Source: UTCFX2 sp963788145 (GTDB taxonomy: Bacteria; Chloroflexota; Anaerolineae; Anaerolineales; UBA4823). Taken from it: 64,000 nucleotides of DNA. This document shows positions 1 through 8,971 of this stretch, one piece after another (the first letter of the stretch is position 1; each line of letters begins with the position of its first letter). The DNA is taken from assembly GCA_963788145.1 (NCBI GenBank), contig CAWBFQ010000007.1, positions 186,001-250,000 on the forward strand, in the 5' to 3' direction. A program made the position numbers and the translations under genes. The notes under the pieces were generated by a model. The model was not told where the DNA came from. It was given only the letters and a program-made list of their open reading frames with translations, and searched no databases.

Positions 1-425
1 AACCGATTGAGCAATTGTTGGATCGAGGCGGTTGGGTGCTGTTGTTGGGGGTTGGCCAGGAAGTGAATACCAGCATCCACTATGCTGAGCGCCAGGCAGG
101 ACGCAAACAATTCATCCGTTGGGCTCTCACCCCAAAACGCATCCAGGAGTGTCCGGGTTTTCCGGGTTGTTCAGATGGCTTTGGTGTTTTGGCAGCCAGT
201 TTAAAGCCAATAACGCGTATGCAACGGGTTGAGTCCGGTTTAATTCAGGCCATTCCCCTGGAAGGCCTTGTAGATTTGGTCTGCAGACGGCTGCAGATGG
301 ATCCATTTGCCCTTCTTTGTGACCGAAGTTACTGTGAGCGTTGTGAGGCTGTACGAAAGCACATGGATGCTTATCCGGACGGCGCAAACTCATTACAGAG
401 AAGCATGATTGCGAGGCGGAATTAA
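1..425 (+). CDS. AAC(3)-family aminoglycoside N-acetyltransferase, C-terminal part (5' truncated by window)
   Basis: The frame is open at the left edge, so only the last ~140 residues are present. The visible part carries the strand and motif typical of the Antibiotic_NAT (AAC(3)) family: WVLLLGVG followed by NTSIHYAE, then a Cys-rich tail (CPGFPGCSDGF). Family members transfer acetyl from acetyl-CoA to the 3-amino group of aminoglycosides, but chromosomal homologs in environmental bacteria often have unknown natural substrates, so resistance should not be assumed. The gene is followed after 36 bp by the pentapeptide-repeat gene on the same strand. The true start lies outside the window. Confidence 0.8.
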   Translation, partial: PIEQLLDRGGWVLLLGVGQEVNTSIHYAERQAGRKQFIRWALTPKRIQECPGFPGCSDGFGVLAASLKPITRMQRVESGLIQAIPLEGLVDLVCRRLQMDPFALLCDRSYCERCEAVRKHMDAYPDGANSLQRSMIARRN

Positions 426-461
426 TTTCGCCAGGAATCACACTGGTTTGGGAGGTGATGT

Positions 462-1139
462 ATGACAACCCTGAGTCCATTTCAAATTTTCGATCTGGTC
501 AATCGCCCAAAGCCGCTCTGGTTAGTCAAAATCGATCTGAGCGCCGCTGCCTTGTTCTGGGTGGATCTCAGCGAGTGTAAATTGGGGATGGCTAATCTCA
601 GCCGGGCTGACCTGCCCTGGTCTAACCTTGCCGGGGCAGACCTGCGCAGAGCAGACCTGAGTATGGCGAACCTCTTTGAGGCTCATTTACAACGCGCCAA
701 TTTCACAGAGGCCAACCTTAGCCGCGCAAACCTGACCCGAGCAGATCTTGGGAAAGCGGATCTGGTGGATGCCGTCATTGTCGAGGCCAATCTCAGTCGG
801 GCAAGCTTGAGCAAGGCCACCCTGATCCGCTCCAATCTAAACAATTCGATTATGACCCGGGCTGATCTAAGCAAAGCAAATCTGTCCAGCGCGAACTTGA
901 ATGGCGTGGATCTATCGAATGCCAACCTTTTTGAGGCAAATCTGAGCGGGGCCAGTCTGCGCGGCGCAAACCTGAGCAAGGCAGATCTAACCGCAGCCAA
1001 CCTGGTTCAGGCGGACCTGAGCGACGCCAATCTGCAGGGAGCTGAATTGACCGACGCAAACATGGATCGGGCCATACTGACCGGCGCTATACTGGCAGAT
1101 GGCAGGCGCTACGAGGAGAAAGAATCAATTACTCGGTAG
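462..1139 (+). CDS. pentapeptide-repeat protein
   Basis: 225 residues, of which about residues 40-210 are tandem A(D/N)LxX pentapeptides (for example ANLSRADLPWSNLAGADLR). These fold into a right-handed quadrilateral beta-helix. Pentapeptide proteins include DNA mimics of the Qnr/MfpA type that protect gyrase, but most have no known role. This one has no signal peptide or extra domain, so it is probably cytosolic. The start is backed by a strong ribosome site (GGGAGGTGAT) just before the ATG. The 3' end overlaps the converging histidine kinase gene by 15 bp. Long antisense open frames here follow from the repeated codons and are not genes. Confidence 0.9.
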   Translation: MTTLSPFQIFDLVNRPKPLWLVKIDLSAAALFWVDLSECKLGMANLSRADLPWSNLAGADLRRADLSMANLFEAHLQRANFTEANLSRANLTRADLGKADLVDAVIVEANLSRASLSKATLIRSNLNNSIMTRADLSKANLSSANLNGVDLSNANLFEANLSGASLRGANLSKADLTAANLVQADLSDANLQGAELTDANMDRAILTGAILADGRRYEEKESITR

Positions 1140-2702
1140 GTCTGCCCAAAAAGTAGTCCCGTTGCCAACCTGGCTGCTCACCCCCATCTCGCCGCCGTGG
1201 CTTTCCACGATCGATTTTGCTATTGCAAGGCCAAGACCGCTGCCGCGTGGCATGCCAGGTCGCTGTGGATTTGTCTCAGCTCGATAAAATCGTTCGAATA
1301 CATGGGTTAAATGTTCAGGAGGGATGCCCGGGCCGGTATCCCGCACCAGCAAGCGCACCGTATTCGGGTTAGGCCCGGGGCGCAGAAGCATTTCCGTCTG
1401 ACCATTACAGGGGGTATATTTGATAGCATTCTCAAGCAGGTTATAGAAAACCCGCCGCATTTGGTCCTCATTTCCCATCACAGAGGGCAGCCCCGGCTCA
1501 ACCTCCAGTTTCAGATCCACCTCTGCCCGGGCTGCCCGGATCTTAAATGTCTCGTAGACCTCATAAGCGATCGATTTGAGATTAACTGGTATGCGTTTGC
1601 CTGCCTCCAGGCCTGCCTCCATGCGAGACAGATCCAGCAAATCGTTCACCATTCGCACCAGCCGGTCGATCTCAGTTTCGATCTCTCCAAGAAATCGTTC
1701 AGCTACTTCTGTGTCTTCTAATGCACCTTCACGCAAGGCTTCCGCTCGCAATTTGACCACAGTCAGCGGAGTCCGTAGCTCGTGACTGGCATTCGCCACA
1801 AAGGCGCGTAACTCGTTAACATTCGATTGCAGCTTGCTGGCCATACTGTTGAAGGCTTCGGAAAGACGGTGCAATTCTTGCGGCCCGGAGGGCTTAACCC
1901 GCACCCCCAAATCACCGTGCTCCATGTTTTCGGCTGCTCGAGTCAGCACCTGAATCGGGCGGGTCAGGTTGTTTGCCAGCACCCAGCCAAAAAAGCTCAC
2001 ACCGCTTGCGATCAATATCGCCACCAACAGCATGATCAGAAATGACTGCCGAGCAGCTTGCAAAGTGGGTTCGAGCGGCACAGCTAGGCGCAGTATCCCA
2101 ATCACTTCGATCTCGCGCTGCACCAGGACGGCCATATACATGTATTGCTCTCCCTGACTATTCTTGCGCACGTTAATACCTCGACCGATGTCGCTCTGCA
2201 GGGCATCCATCACTTCGGGAGCGTTGTTGCGGGTGGCGCGTGGAGGCTGATCGGCTCCACTCCCAATCAGAGGTTTTCCATCTGGATAATAAACTGTGAA
2301 ATGGATATTGGCGTTATCGGCAAACAACCGGGTGAGCATCTCACGGATGAATGTTGGTTCAACCCGCCCTTCCTGCACTTCCTGGATGGGAAGTTCGATC
2401 GCGTTGCTGGCTGCGAAAGCCAGGTCCTGTAAATTATGTTCTAATTCATAGTTGGCTGCTCGGAAAATAAACTGGCCAGTGAAGATCGCCATCAATACAA
2501 TGCTGACCAGCGATACCAACAAGTGCGAAATAATCAGGCGTGAATTGAGCGAATTGCTCAGTTTGTGATAGATTTTGACGAGTTGTTCGCCGAGTGATGT
2601 ACTATACCGTTTATTGTTAGGCAAGTTCTTCTGGTCCTGCAAATCGATACCCATATCCTCGAACTGTTTGGATGTATTGAGGACTGGCTGGATCCTCTTC
2701 AA
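1125..2702 (-). CDS. membrane sensor histidine kinase (HAMP, HisKA, HATPase)
   Basis: Two-component sensor kinase, partner of the response regulator directly upstream. Order: transmembrane helix ~57-80, extracytoplasmic sensor region ~85-215, second helix ~221-244, HAMP linker ~245-297, HisKA with the phospho-accepting His307 in ASHELRTPLT, then the HATPase domain with the N-box (LLENAIKYT), DTGPGIP and GSGLGLAIAKSIV. The start is uncertain. The longest frame begins at 2702 and overlaps the regulator gene by 86 bp. More likely starts are the ATG at 2654 or a TTG at 2624, which touches the regulator's stop codon; neither has a clean Shine-Dalgarno. The signal sensed is unknown. The architecture resembles PhoR/BaeS-type kinases. 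Confidence 0.93.
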   Translation of the reverse strand: MKRIQPVLNTSKQFEDMGIDLQDQKNLPNNKRYSTSLGEQLVKIYHKLSNSLNSRLIISHLLVSLVSIVLMAIFTGQFIFRAANYELEHNLQDLAFAASNAIELPIQEVQEGRVEPTFIREMLTRLFADNANIHFTVYYPDGKPLIGSGADQPPRATRNNAPEVMDALQSDIGRGINVRKNSQGEQYMYMAVLVQREIEVIGILRLAVPLEPTLQAARQSFLIMLLVAILIASGVSFFGWVLANNLTRPIQVLTRAAENMEHGDLGVRVKPSGPQELHRLSEAFNSMASKLQSNVNELRAFVANASHELRTPLTVVKLRAEALREGALEDTEVAERFLGEIETEIDRLVRMVNDLLDLSRMEAGLEAGKRIPVNLKSIAYEVYETFKIRAARAEVDLKLEVEPGLPSVMGNEDQMRRVFYNLLENAIKYTPCNGQTEMLLRPGPNPNTVRLLVRDTGPGIPPEHLTHVFERFYRAETNPQRPGMPRGSGLGLAIAKSIVESHGGEMGVSSQVGNGTTFWADLPSN

Positions 2703-3315
2703 TCTTCAGGCGCAACCAACGTACGTGGACATCGAGCGTCCGTGGATCGCCAACCCAATCATCTCCCCAAACCTGTTTGATTAAATCATCGCGGCTCATC
2801 GCCCGCCCGGCATTCTTCATCATAATCGTCAGCAGGTCGAATTCGCGAGCCGATAATTGAAGCTCCTGTTCGCCTTTGAATATCCGCCGGGCAACCGGGT
2901 CCAGGCTGAGATGCCCGGTGGACGTTGGTTGAGGTTGAGTTGCCTGCCGATCCAGTTGTACCCTGCGCAGCATTGCCTGGATACGCGCCAGCAGCTCTCG
3001 AAATGAAAATGGCTTCGCCAGATAATCATCCGCGCCCACTTCCAGCCCAAGCACCCGGTCAATCTCCTCGCCGCGTGCAGTCAGCATAATCACCGGTGTG
3101 GTTGTAAAAGTGCGCAGCCTCCGGCAGACCTCGAAGCCGCTGATATCCGGCAGCATCAGGTCCAACACAACCAGATCTGGGCCTCGTTCCTCCACTGCAG
3201 TAATTGCCGAGATGCCGTCGGCAACGGTTACGACATCAAAACCCTCGCGTTTCAGGCTGTAGGAAAGTGAGTCGGTGATCAGTTGTTCGTCATCTACGAG
3301 CAATATAAGCGTCAC
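2617..3315 (-). CDS. OmpR/PhoB-family response regulator
   Basis: 232 residues: receiver domain (acidic DD at 8-9, phospho-acceptor Asp52 in LVVLDLMLPD, conserved Lys101 in AKPFS) followed by a winged-helix DNA-binding domain (LSAREFDLLTIMMKN, then DVHVRWLRLKIEEDP and VRGYGYRF). It starts with GTG, set by AGGAGG six bases upstream. It is transcribed with the downstream kinase, from a promoter found upstream at 3397-3425. A direct repeat overlapping that promoter is a candidate site for its own binding. Confidence 0.95.
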   Translation of the reverse strand: MTLILLVDDEQLITDSLSYSLKREGFDVVTVADGISAITAVEERGPDLVVLDLMLPDISGFEVCRRLRTFTTTPVIMLTARGEEIDRVLGLEVGADDYLAKPFSFRELLARIQAMLRRVQLDRQATQPQPTSTGHLSLDPVARRIFKGEQELQLSAREFDLLTIMMKNAGRAMSRDDLIKQVWGDDWVGDPRTLDVHVRWLRLKIEEDPASPQYIQTVRGYGYRFAGPEELA

Positions 3316-3396
3316 AGCGGGCCTCCTGAACCATTCGTCGTCTTGGAATGAGATAATTAAATCCTGCGTTCGGTTTCCTAAAAGATTCCATCGTAT

Positions 3397-3425
3397 AGTA
3401 TAGCCAAATAATACCCAGATGTTAA
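3397..3425 (-). promoter_or_regulatory. sigma-70-type promoter for the two-component operon
   Basis: Reading on the minus strand: -35 TTAACA (3420-3425), exactly 17 bp spacer, -10 TATACT (3397-3402). It lies about 80 bp upstream of the regulator's GTG. Seen directly; use in vivo is inferred. Confidence 0.6.
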
Positions 3426-3435
3426 GGTCTTAAGG
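3422..3435. promoter_or_regulatory. direct repeat TTAAGG-2-TTAAGG at the two-component promoter
   Basis: TTAAGG occurs at 3422-3427 and 3430-3435, an 8-bp period, overlapping the -35 box of the minus-strand promoter. OmpR/PhoB regulators usually bind direct repeats with a period near 10-11 bp, so the fit is only partial. The placement would suit autoregulation, and could also affect the divergent comEC gene. Confidence 0.4.
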
Positions 3436-3468
3436 ATGTTTTAATTTGGCTACGATCTTGGATCAATC

Positions 3469-3477
3469 TGTTACAAT
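3469..3477 (+). promoter_or_regulatory. extended -10 element of comEC, probably giving a leaderless mRNA
   Basis: TGTTACAAT is an extended -10 box (TGn before TACAAT at 3472-3477). Six bases separate it from the comEC ATG at 3484, so transcription would start at or next to the A of the start codon. No Shine-Dalgarno is present. Confidence 0.5.
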
Positions 3478-3483
3478 ATCGAT

Positions 3484-6018
3484 ATGCCGCTCTTTTGGCT
3501 GTCGCTGGCTTTTATCTGCGGCATTCTTGCAGGATGGCGGCTCGGGGGATCAATAACGAGAACAGCTCCGCTCCCGAGCGGATTTATCGCGCTTGCTCTG
3601 ATTGCAACAGTTGGATTATGCTTTGTATACCTCTTGGCGCATCTAAAAAATCCTCGCCTCAGGCGGCTGGGCGGCGGTACAGTTTTCGGCTGGTTATCCC
3701 GTCATTGGCCGCCCGATCACGAGGAGCTTCTGCCGGGTTTTATCCTTCCCTGTTTGCCGATTGTGATGTTGTTGGGGGCATTCCGTTATCAGGCGACCTT
3801 GCCGCAGCTGACGCCAGGTGATCTTTCATGGTATAACGAAAGCGATCCACGCTACATCCTCGAAGGCATCGTCGAGGCGGATCCGGATCTGCGAGACACA
3901 TATACCCTGTTGCGGGTATCGGTGGACCAGTTGAACGCAGGTCCCGATTTTCTGGGGTTTTTTCCGGTAAAAGGCGATTTGCAGGCCAGACTGCCGCCAG
4001 GCGGAGATTGGCGTTACGGAGATCGAGTGAAGCTAGCAGGTCGCCTCAGGACGCCATTTGAAACCGATGAGTTTTCTTATCAGACCTACCTGTCCCATCA
4101 CGGCATCTACACCACCTTGTCTTGTTGGATGCAAGACACCAGCTCATATTGCCCAACCTGTAAGGAAAGCCAGCCAGACGAATGTGCCTGGCTGATCAAG
4201 CATGCCCAGGCAACGAGCGTGAAGGGCGCAATCTATTCACTACGCCGAAAGGCGCTGAGGACGATTGAAGCCATGTTCCCTGAGCCAGAATCCGGTCTTT
4301 TAGCTGGAATTCTATTGGGAATTGAGACGAATATCCCGGATGATGTAATGAAGGCCTTCCGCCAGACTGGCACAACCCATATCATCGCCATCAGTGGATA
4401 CAATTTCACCATCATTTCGGCGATTTTTATCGCAGTATTTGGGCGTTTGCTTGGGCGCTGGCGCAGTCTGCCAGCTGCCTGGTTGGGGATCGCCTTCTAC
4501 GCCGTGTTGGCGGGTGCAAGCGCCGGTGTGGTTCGAGCGGCGATTATGGGCAGCTTTTCCATTTTTGCTCTACGCATCGGACGCCGTTCGAGCGGGCTGA
4601 ATACCCTGGCATTTGTTGCTGTCGTAATGGCGCTTTTCGACCCTCATGTCCTGTGGGATATCAGTTTTCAGCTTTCGTTTATGGCTACCCTTGGCTTAAT
4701 CCTGTATGCAGATCCTCTGAAGAAAGGATTCATTTCCTTGGCATCTTCCCGATTTTCGCAGGAAACGGTGAATAACCTGGCGGGACCCGTCAGTGAATAT
4801 TTACTCTTCACACTGGCGGCCCAACTGACTACCTTGCCGCTCATCATCTATTATTTTCGCCAAACCTCTTTGGTCTCCCTTTTGGCAAACCCGCTGATCC
4901 TGCCAGCCCAACCACCGTTGATGTTGCTGGGAGGGTTGGCAACCCTGCTCGGGATGGTTTCTCAGATGCTCGGCCAGGTGTCTGCCGTCTTTGCCTGGCC
5001 ATGGCTTGCTTATACCATCCGGGTGGTGGAATTGCTGGCGCAGGTCCGAAATGCCACCTTTGTCACAGGGCCGACCAGCCTTTGGGTGGTTGTTGGTTTT
5101 TACTTGCTGTTGTTTGCCTGTACGTTGTGGCATTCTCAATTGAAGTCACTGATAGGCCGTATCTCTGGTCCGCATATCTACCGACTGGGTTGGTGGCTCA
5201 ATCTGGGGTTGGCCTTGTTGGTAGCGGTCGCCTGGCAGCAGGTCTTTGCTCTCCCGGATGGGCGTTTGCACCTGACGGTCTTCGATGTTGGCAGCGGTGA
5301 CGCACTTCTGATCCAGACACCGACAGGACGTAATGTCCTGATCGATGGCGGCCTTAGCCCGAATGCGCTTGCAGATGCGATTGGCAGGCGGCTCCCATTT
5401 GGGAATCGGGTGATGGATTATCTTGTGGTTGCTGCTGTAGGTGAGCAGCAGGTGGCGGCTTTGCCGCACGGCCTGGATCGTTTCCAGGTAAAAAATGTGT
5501 TGTGGGCTGGGCCGCAAGCGGGTAATTATAGCTCTCGAGAATTGCAAAAACGGTTGGCGGAAGAGCAAATCCCAATGATATCCGCACAAAAGGGGCATGT
5601 GTTGGAATTAGGAAATGGCGCCCGACTGGAAGTGTTGAACGTAAGCCGGCACGGCGCGATTTTGTTGCTGGAATGGCAATCGTTCCGCCTTTTGATGCCA
5701 GTTGGATTGGATTTCGAGAGTATGCAGGAATTGTTGCATGATTCCACCCATTCACTGGGTGTGACCGCTTTGCTGTTGGCGGAAGGCGGGTATGCGCCGC
5801 TCAATCCCCCGGAGTGGCTCGCCCACTGGAACCCACAGGTGGTTCTGTTGAGTGTGGCGGCTGGAGATCAAGAAGGGCTGCCGCATCCTGAAACGCTTGC
5901 AGCTTTGCAGGACCTCCCGGTGTTAAGGACCGACCATAATGGCTGGATCCATCTTAGCACCGATGGTATTCAATTCAGCATTGATACCGAAACAAGTTTC
6001 GGAGTTGAAAGACCATAA
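3484..6018 (+). CDS. comEC: ComEC/Rec2 DNA-uptake channel with degenerate metallo-beta-lactamase domain
   Basis: 844 residues. The N-terminal part has membrane helices and a DUF4131-like OB fold (~1-230). The competence domain with many membrane helices spans ~250-560 (GILLGIETNIPDDVMKAFRQ, then THIIAISGYN). The C-terminal domain (~595-840) has the metallo-beta-lactamase fold: VFDVGSGDALLIQTPTGRN, then LIDGG. ComEC moves single-stranded DNA through the inner membrane during transformation. Unusually, where the metal motif HxHxDH is expected, the sequence reads VVAAVGEQQVAALPHG, and the later HHGS-type motif is also lost, so this domain should not bind the usual metals. No other competence gene lies nearby. 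The gene appears to start without a leader. Confidence 0.93.
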   Translation: MPLFWLSLAFICGILAGWRLGGSITRTAPLPSGFIALALIATVGLCFVYLLAHLKNPRLRRLGGGTVFGWLSRHWPPDHEELLPGFILPCLPIVMLLGAFRYQATLPQLTPGDLSWYNESDPRYILEGIVEADPDLRDTYTLLRVSVDQLNAGPDFLGFFPVKGDLQARLPPGGDWRYGDRVKLAGRLRTPFETDEFSYQTYLSHHGIYTTLSCWMQDTSSYCPTCKESQPDECAWLIKHAQATSVKGAIYSLRRKALRTIEAMFPEPESGLLAGILLGIETNIPDDVMKAFRQTGTTHIIAISGYNFTIISAIFIAVFGRLLGRWRSLPAAWLGIAFYAVLAGASAGVVRAAIMGSFSIFALRIGRRSSGLNTLAFVAVVMALFDPHVLWDISFQLSFMATLGLILYADPLKKGFISLASSRFSQETVNNLAGPVSEYLLFTLAAQLTTLPLIIYYFRQTSLVSLLANPLILPAQPPLMLLGGLATLLGMVSQMLGQVSAVFAWPWLAYTIRVVELLAQVRNATFVTGPTSLWVVVGFYLLLFACTLWHSQLKSLIGRISGPHIYRLGWWLNLGLALLVAVAWQQVFALPDGRLHLTVFDVGSGDALLIQTPTGRNVLIDGGLSPNALADAIGRRLPFGNRVMDYLVVAAVGEQQVAALPHGLDRFQVKNVLWAGPQAGNYSSRELQKRLAEEQIPMISAQKGHVLELGNGARLEVLNVSRHGAILLLEWQSFRLLMPVGLDFESMQELLHDSTHSLGVTALLLAEGGYAPLNPPEWLAHWNPQVVLLSVAAGDQEGLPHPETLAALQDLPVLRTDHNGWIHLSTDGIQFSIDTETSFGVERP

Positions 6019-6048
6019 ATACCCTGCCCACATACTACCCAGGGCGGG

Positions 6049-8802
6049 TTAGCGCATGATCACCGGCAGGAAAATGGATTTTGGCCTGGTTTCATATGCA
6101 CCCCGATCCACAATCGGTGGGACATTGACACCCTGAAAACGGGGGTGGTAAAGCAGGTCGTATGGCAATTTCTCCGCGCTGATGTTGTTCTCGTCGATAT
6201 CAAAAAGATCATCCGGTACTGCAGCGTTGTCCCCAGTATCCATGGCCGGCGAACCAATCGCAAGGTGCAGGTCGTCATCCAGCGTTCCAGGGATCAAGTC
6301 GGGGCCTATGGGGTCAAAGAAGAGTGGATCGCTGGATAACAAATTCGAGCAGGTTGCACCACCGGTTGGGCAGCCGAATTCTAAAAGGCTGTAATTGAAG
6401 TCAATCTCGCTCCCATCGTTCAGGCGAATGGGAATTAATCCGTTATTCCACATGATGGTGTTTGTGAGCTCTGGATGGCTGACGGTTTCTGCGCATCCGA
6501 ATCGATCGCTTACGATCGCATCTCCTCGATTTACGGATAGATTTTCGACGGTATTATAGTAAAAAGTTGAATTGATGATTGTCGGACTGCCGCATGAGTT
6601 CCATATCCCGCCTCCGTTAAGAGCGGCTTTGTTGCCGAGGAAGAGCGCATTCACGATCAGTGGATAAGAATTGTTAGTGCGCAAACCAGCGCCGTTCTCG
6701 GCTTTATTCTCAATCCAGGTGCAATTGATCATGATTGGGTCGCTAAAGTAATTATATAAACCACCGCCATTCAAACCGTAGTTCTTAATAAAAGACAAGC
6801 CAATCAGCAAGGGGCTACTTCTATTCAGATACATTCCACCGCCGCGGTATTGTAAAATGGGGTCTACATCTACCGGTGCATGATCGTCCGGCGCAGGTTG
6901 GAACCTATCCGAAACGAACATCAGCCAGGGCGAGTCTAAGCCTTCCAGGAAGGTCGCCTGTTGGGCGCTCGCTTCGCGTTCAGTAGCATTGCCGCCCTGG
7001 ATGGTAAACCCATCCAGAATCGTACTCGAATCCACATTCGTCATGGTCACAACGTGGTAGCAGTTATCTCCATTATTGCTGAACCCATCATCATCGCCAT
7101 CCAGGTCGCCGCTCAAGGTGGTGATGTGGGATCGAGGATTGCGCTGAGCACGGCTGATCTCATTTCCTGTAAATCCAGCATACAGCACAAGGCCTTGCTT
7201 GATCTTGAAAGTGTCTGAGAGGGTGGTTGAAGCGCCCGGCAAGGTGGGTGTATAGACGCCTTGGGCGACCCAGAGTTCATCGCCGCCAATGGAATATTCC
7301 AAAGCCTTGGATAGTGTGCGATAAGCATTTGCCCAATTTCTTCCATCATCGTCACCCGATGTGTTGGTTTTCACGTAAACCACCCGTGTTTCGATCGCTC
7401 CGATATCGACAAACGGAGATGACCCAACGCCGTAATCTGTGACAAAGACGATATCCACAAACCTTGGTCGTTGATCGAGATCGAAGGGGACTTTTTCGGC
7501 TGTATTGCCGTTCTCATTCAGATCCTTATAATCTGCCTCGACTTTAAGGTTATCGCCGGCGTCAATCGCTGGCGAGGAGAATTTTAGATGAAGGTTGTCG
7601 TCGAGGGTGCCAAAGGTGTTGTCTGGGCCATCCGGATCGACGAAAAACGGATCGGTTGTAATGATTCGCGGTGCGCAAATAACGCCAGTAGGGCAGTCGT
7701 TCTGGATCAAGCTTTGCTGAAGGTTAAAACTTCCCGAAATATGAGTGATCTGTCCGCTTGAATTGCCCCATAAGATGCTGTTTCTAACCGTTGAAACGCT
7801 ATTATCATTGTAAATACCGCCTCCATTCGAAGCGAGATTATGACTGAAGGTCGCGTTGACTACATTCAAGATACTGGAAGACGCATTGTATATACCGCCG
7901 CCATTTGTGGCTATATTCCCGCTGAACAGACAGTTCATGAGCGATGGGTGGCTGTTCTCGTTATAGATTCCGGCGCCGTTCTGGGCTGTGTTGCCAAAGA
8001 ATGCCCCGCTAGCTACGTAGGGATCGCTGTTCTGGTTATACATCGCGCCGCCAGAACTATTGGAAATGTTGGCGTAGAATTTTACATTGAATAAAACCGG
8101 TTCGCTAGAATAGTTGTACATCCCACCGCCCTTGATAATTGCGGTATTGGAAGTGATCAATAAATTCGCCATCCAGGGGCTGCCCGAGTTGTTGTAAACA
8201 CCGCCGCCCGACCCATTTGAGTTGCCATTCCGAATGGTGAAACCATCCAGAACGGTGTCTTCGGCGATACCGGTCCCGCTAGAAACGACATGGTAGCAGT
8301 TTTCGTTTCTGTTATTCAAGCCATCGTCGTCTCCATTCAAGTCGCCGCTCAGGATGGTTTCGTATGTCTCGAGATCGCGCTGATTCAGCAGAGATTCTTC
8401 TCCGCTGAACCCACCGTAGATTTCTACGCCGTTGACTAGAGTGAAACTTACACTGCGTGGGTCGCCTGGACTTGTCTCAACGGTTGGGGTATAAATTCCT
8501 TGCGCTACCCAAATTTGGTCGTCAGTTCCGGCATGATTGAGGCCGTCCTGCAGAGAAGTGTAAGCGTTGTCCCATGAGCTGCCATTGCCGCTGCCGGTTG
8601 CAGCTTTGTCAACGTAGATCACGCTTTCCGTTGGGGCATGTACCACGGCTGCTGGGTGGATGGCCTGGCTGCTGATCTTGGCCTGGTGGATGGCAAACGG
8701 GCTGAATGCAAAACTGGTCAGGCCAACCAGGGCAAAACGGGTTAAGGCGCTTGCATAGTGATTCAGATTTTTCATCTGGAGAAATTCCATTGGCTTAAAC
8801 AT
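6049..8802 (-). CDS. secreted protein with two right-handed beta-helix modules
   Basis: 917 residues: N-terminal signal peptide (hydrophobic stretch RFALVGLTSFAFSPFA after a longer n-region), then two homologous modules of about 400 residues. Each begins IYVDKAATGSGNGSSWDNAY or VYVKTNTSGDDDGRNWANAY and continues through WVAQGIYTPT, GDLNGDDDG, CYHVVSS and LDGFTIRNG into beta-helix coils rich in GGGxYN. This is the choice-of-anchor/polymorphic outer-membrane-like repeat type, often an adhesin or polysaccharide-binding surface protein; no catalytic residues can be named. It ends with the tail IFLPVIMR, shared in style with two other secreted proteins here. The start at 8802 has GAGAGGA nine bases upstream; a Met at 8775 is the alternative. 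Confidence 0.85.
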   Translation of the reverse strand: MFKPMEFLQMKNLNHYASALTRFALVGLTSFAFSPFAIHQAKISSQAIHPAAVVHAPTESVIYVDKAATGSGNGSSWDNAYTSLQDGLNHAGTDDQIWVAQGIYTPTVETSPGDPRSVSFTLVNGVEIYGGFSGEESLLNQRDLETYETILSGDLNGDDDGLNNRNENCYHVVSSGTGIAEDTVLDGFTIRNGNSNGSGGGVYNNSGSPWMANLLITSNTAIIKGGGMYNYSSEPVLFNVKFYANISNSSGGAMYNQNSDPYVASGAFFGNTAQNGAGIYNENSHPSLMNCLFSGNIATNGGGIYNASSSILNVVNATFSHNLASNGGGIYNDNSVSTVRNSILWGNSSGQITHISGSFNLQQSLIQNDCPTGVICAPRIITTDPFFVDPDGPDNTFGTLDDNLHLKFSSPAIDAGDNLKVEADYKDLNENGNTAEKVPFDLDQRPRFVDIVFVTDYGVGSSPFVDIGAIETRVVYVKTNTSGDDDGRNWANAYRTLSKALEYSIGGDELWVAQGVYTPTLPGASTTLSDTFKIKQGLVLYAGFTGNEISRAQRNPRSHITTLSGDLDGDDDGFSNNGDNCYHVVTMTNVDSSTILDGFTIQGGNATEREASAQQATFLEGLDSPWLMFVSDRFQPAPDDHAPVDVDPILQYRGGGMYLNRSSPLLIGLSFIKNYGLNGGGLYNYFSDPIMINCTWIENKAENGAGLRTNNSYPLIVNALFLGNKAALNGGGIWNSCGSPTIINSTFYYNTVENLSVNRGDAIVSDRFGCAETVSHPELTNTIMWNNGLIPIRLNDGSEIDFNYSLLEFGCPTGGATCSNLLSSDPLFFDPIGPDLIPGTLDDDLHLAIGSPAMDTGDNAAVPDDLFDIDENNISAEKLPYDLLYHPRFQGVNVPPIVDRGAYETRPKSIFLPVIMR

Positions 8803-8913
8803 ATTATTCTGTCCTCTCGCGGGCTATTTTAAACACAGACCGCAAAGCGCGGTTTTCACCTATAGATTATTATAACTAACGTTGGCAGGGTTTTGACTCT
8901 ACAATCCTGCAAA

Positions 8914-8949
8914 CAAACATGGGCGAACACGCGTGTCCGCCCATGTTTG
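8914..8949 (-). terminator. hairpin downstream of the Nal1-like protease gene
   Basis: Perfect 12-bp inverted repeat (CAAACATGGGCG at 8914-8925 with its complement at 8938-8949) around a 12-base loop that is itself palindromic. It sits 22 bp past the stop of the minus-strand gene 8972-10261. The trailing T-run is short, so it may be a terminator or an mRNA-end stabiliser. Confidence 0.6.
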
Positions 8950-8971
8950 CTGCTACCATACGTCAGTGCGT

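Noticed and set aside
683..1059. Antisense open frames across the pentapeptide gene
   Set aside because: They result from the repeated GCNAAYCTG-type codons and have no family match or ribosome site.
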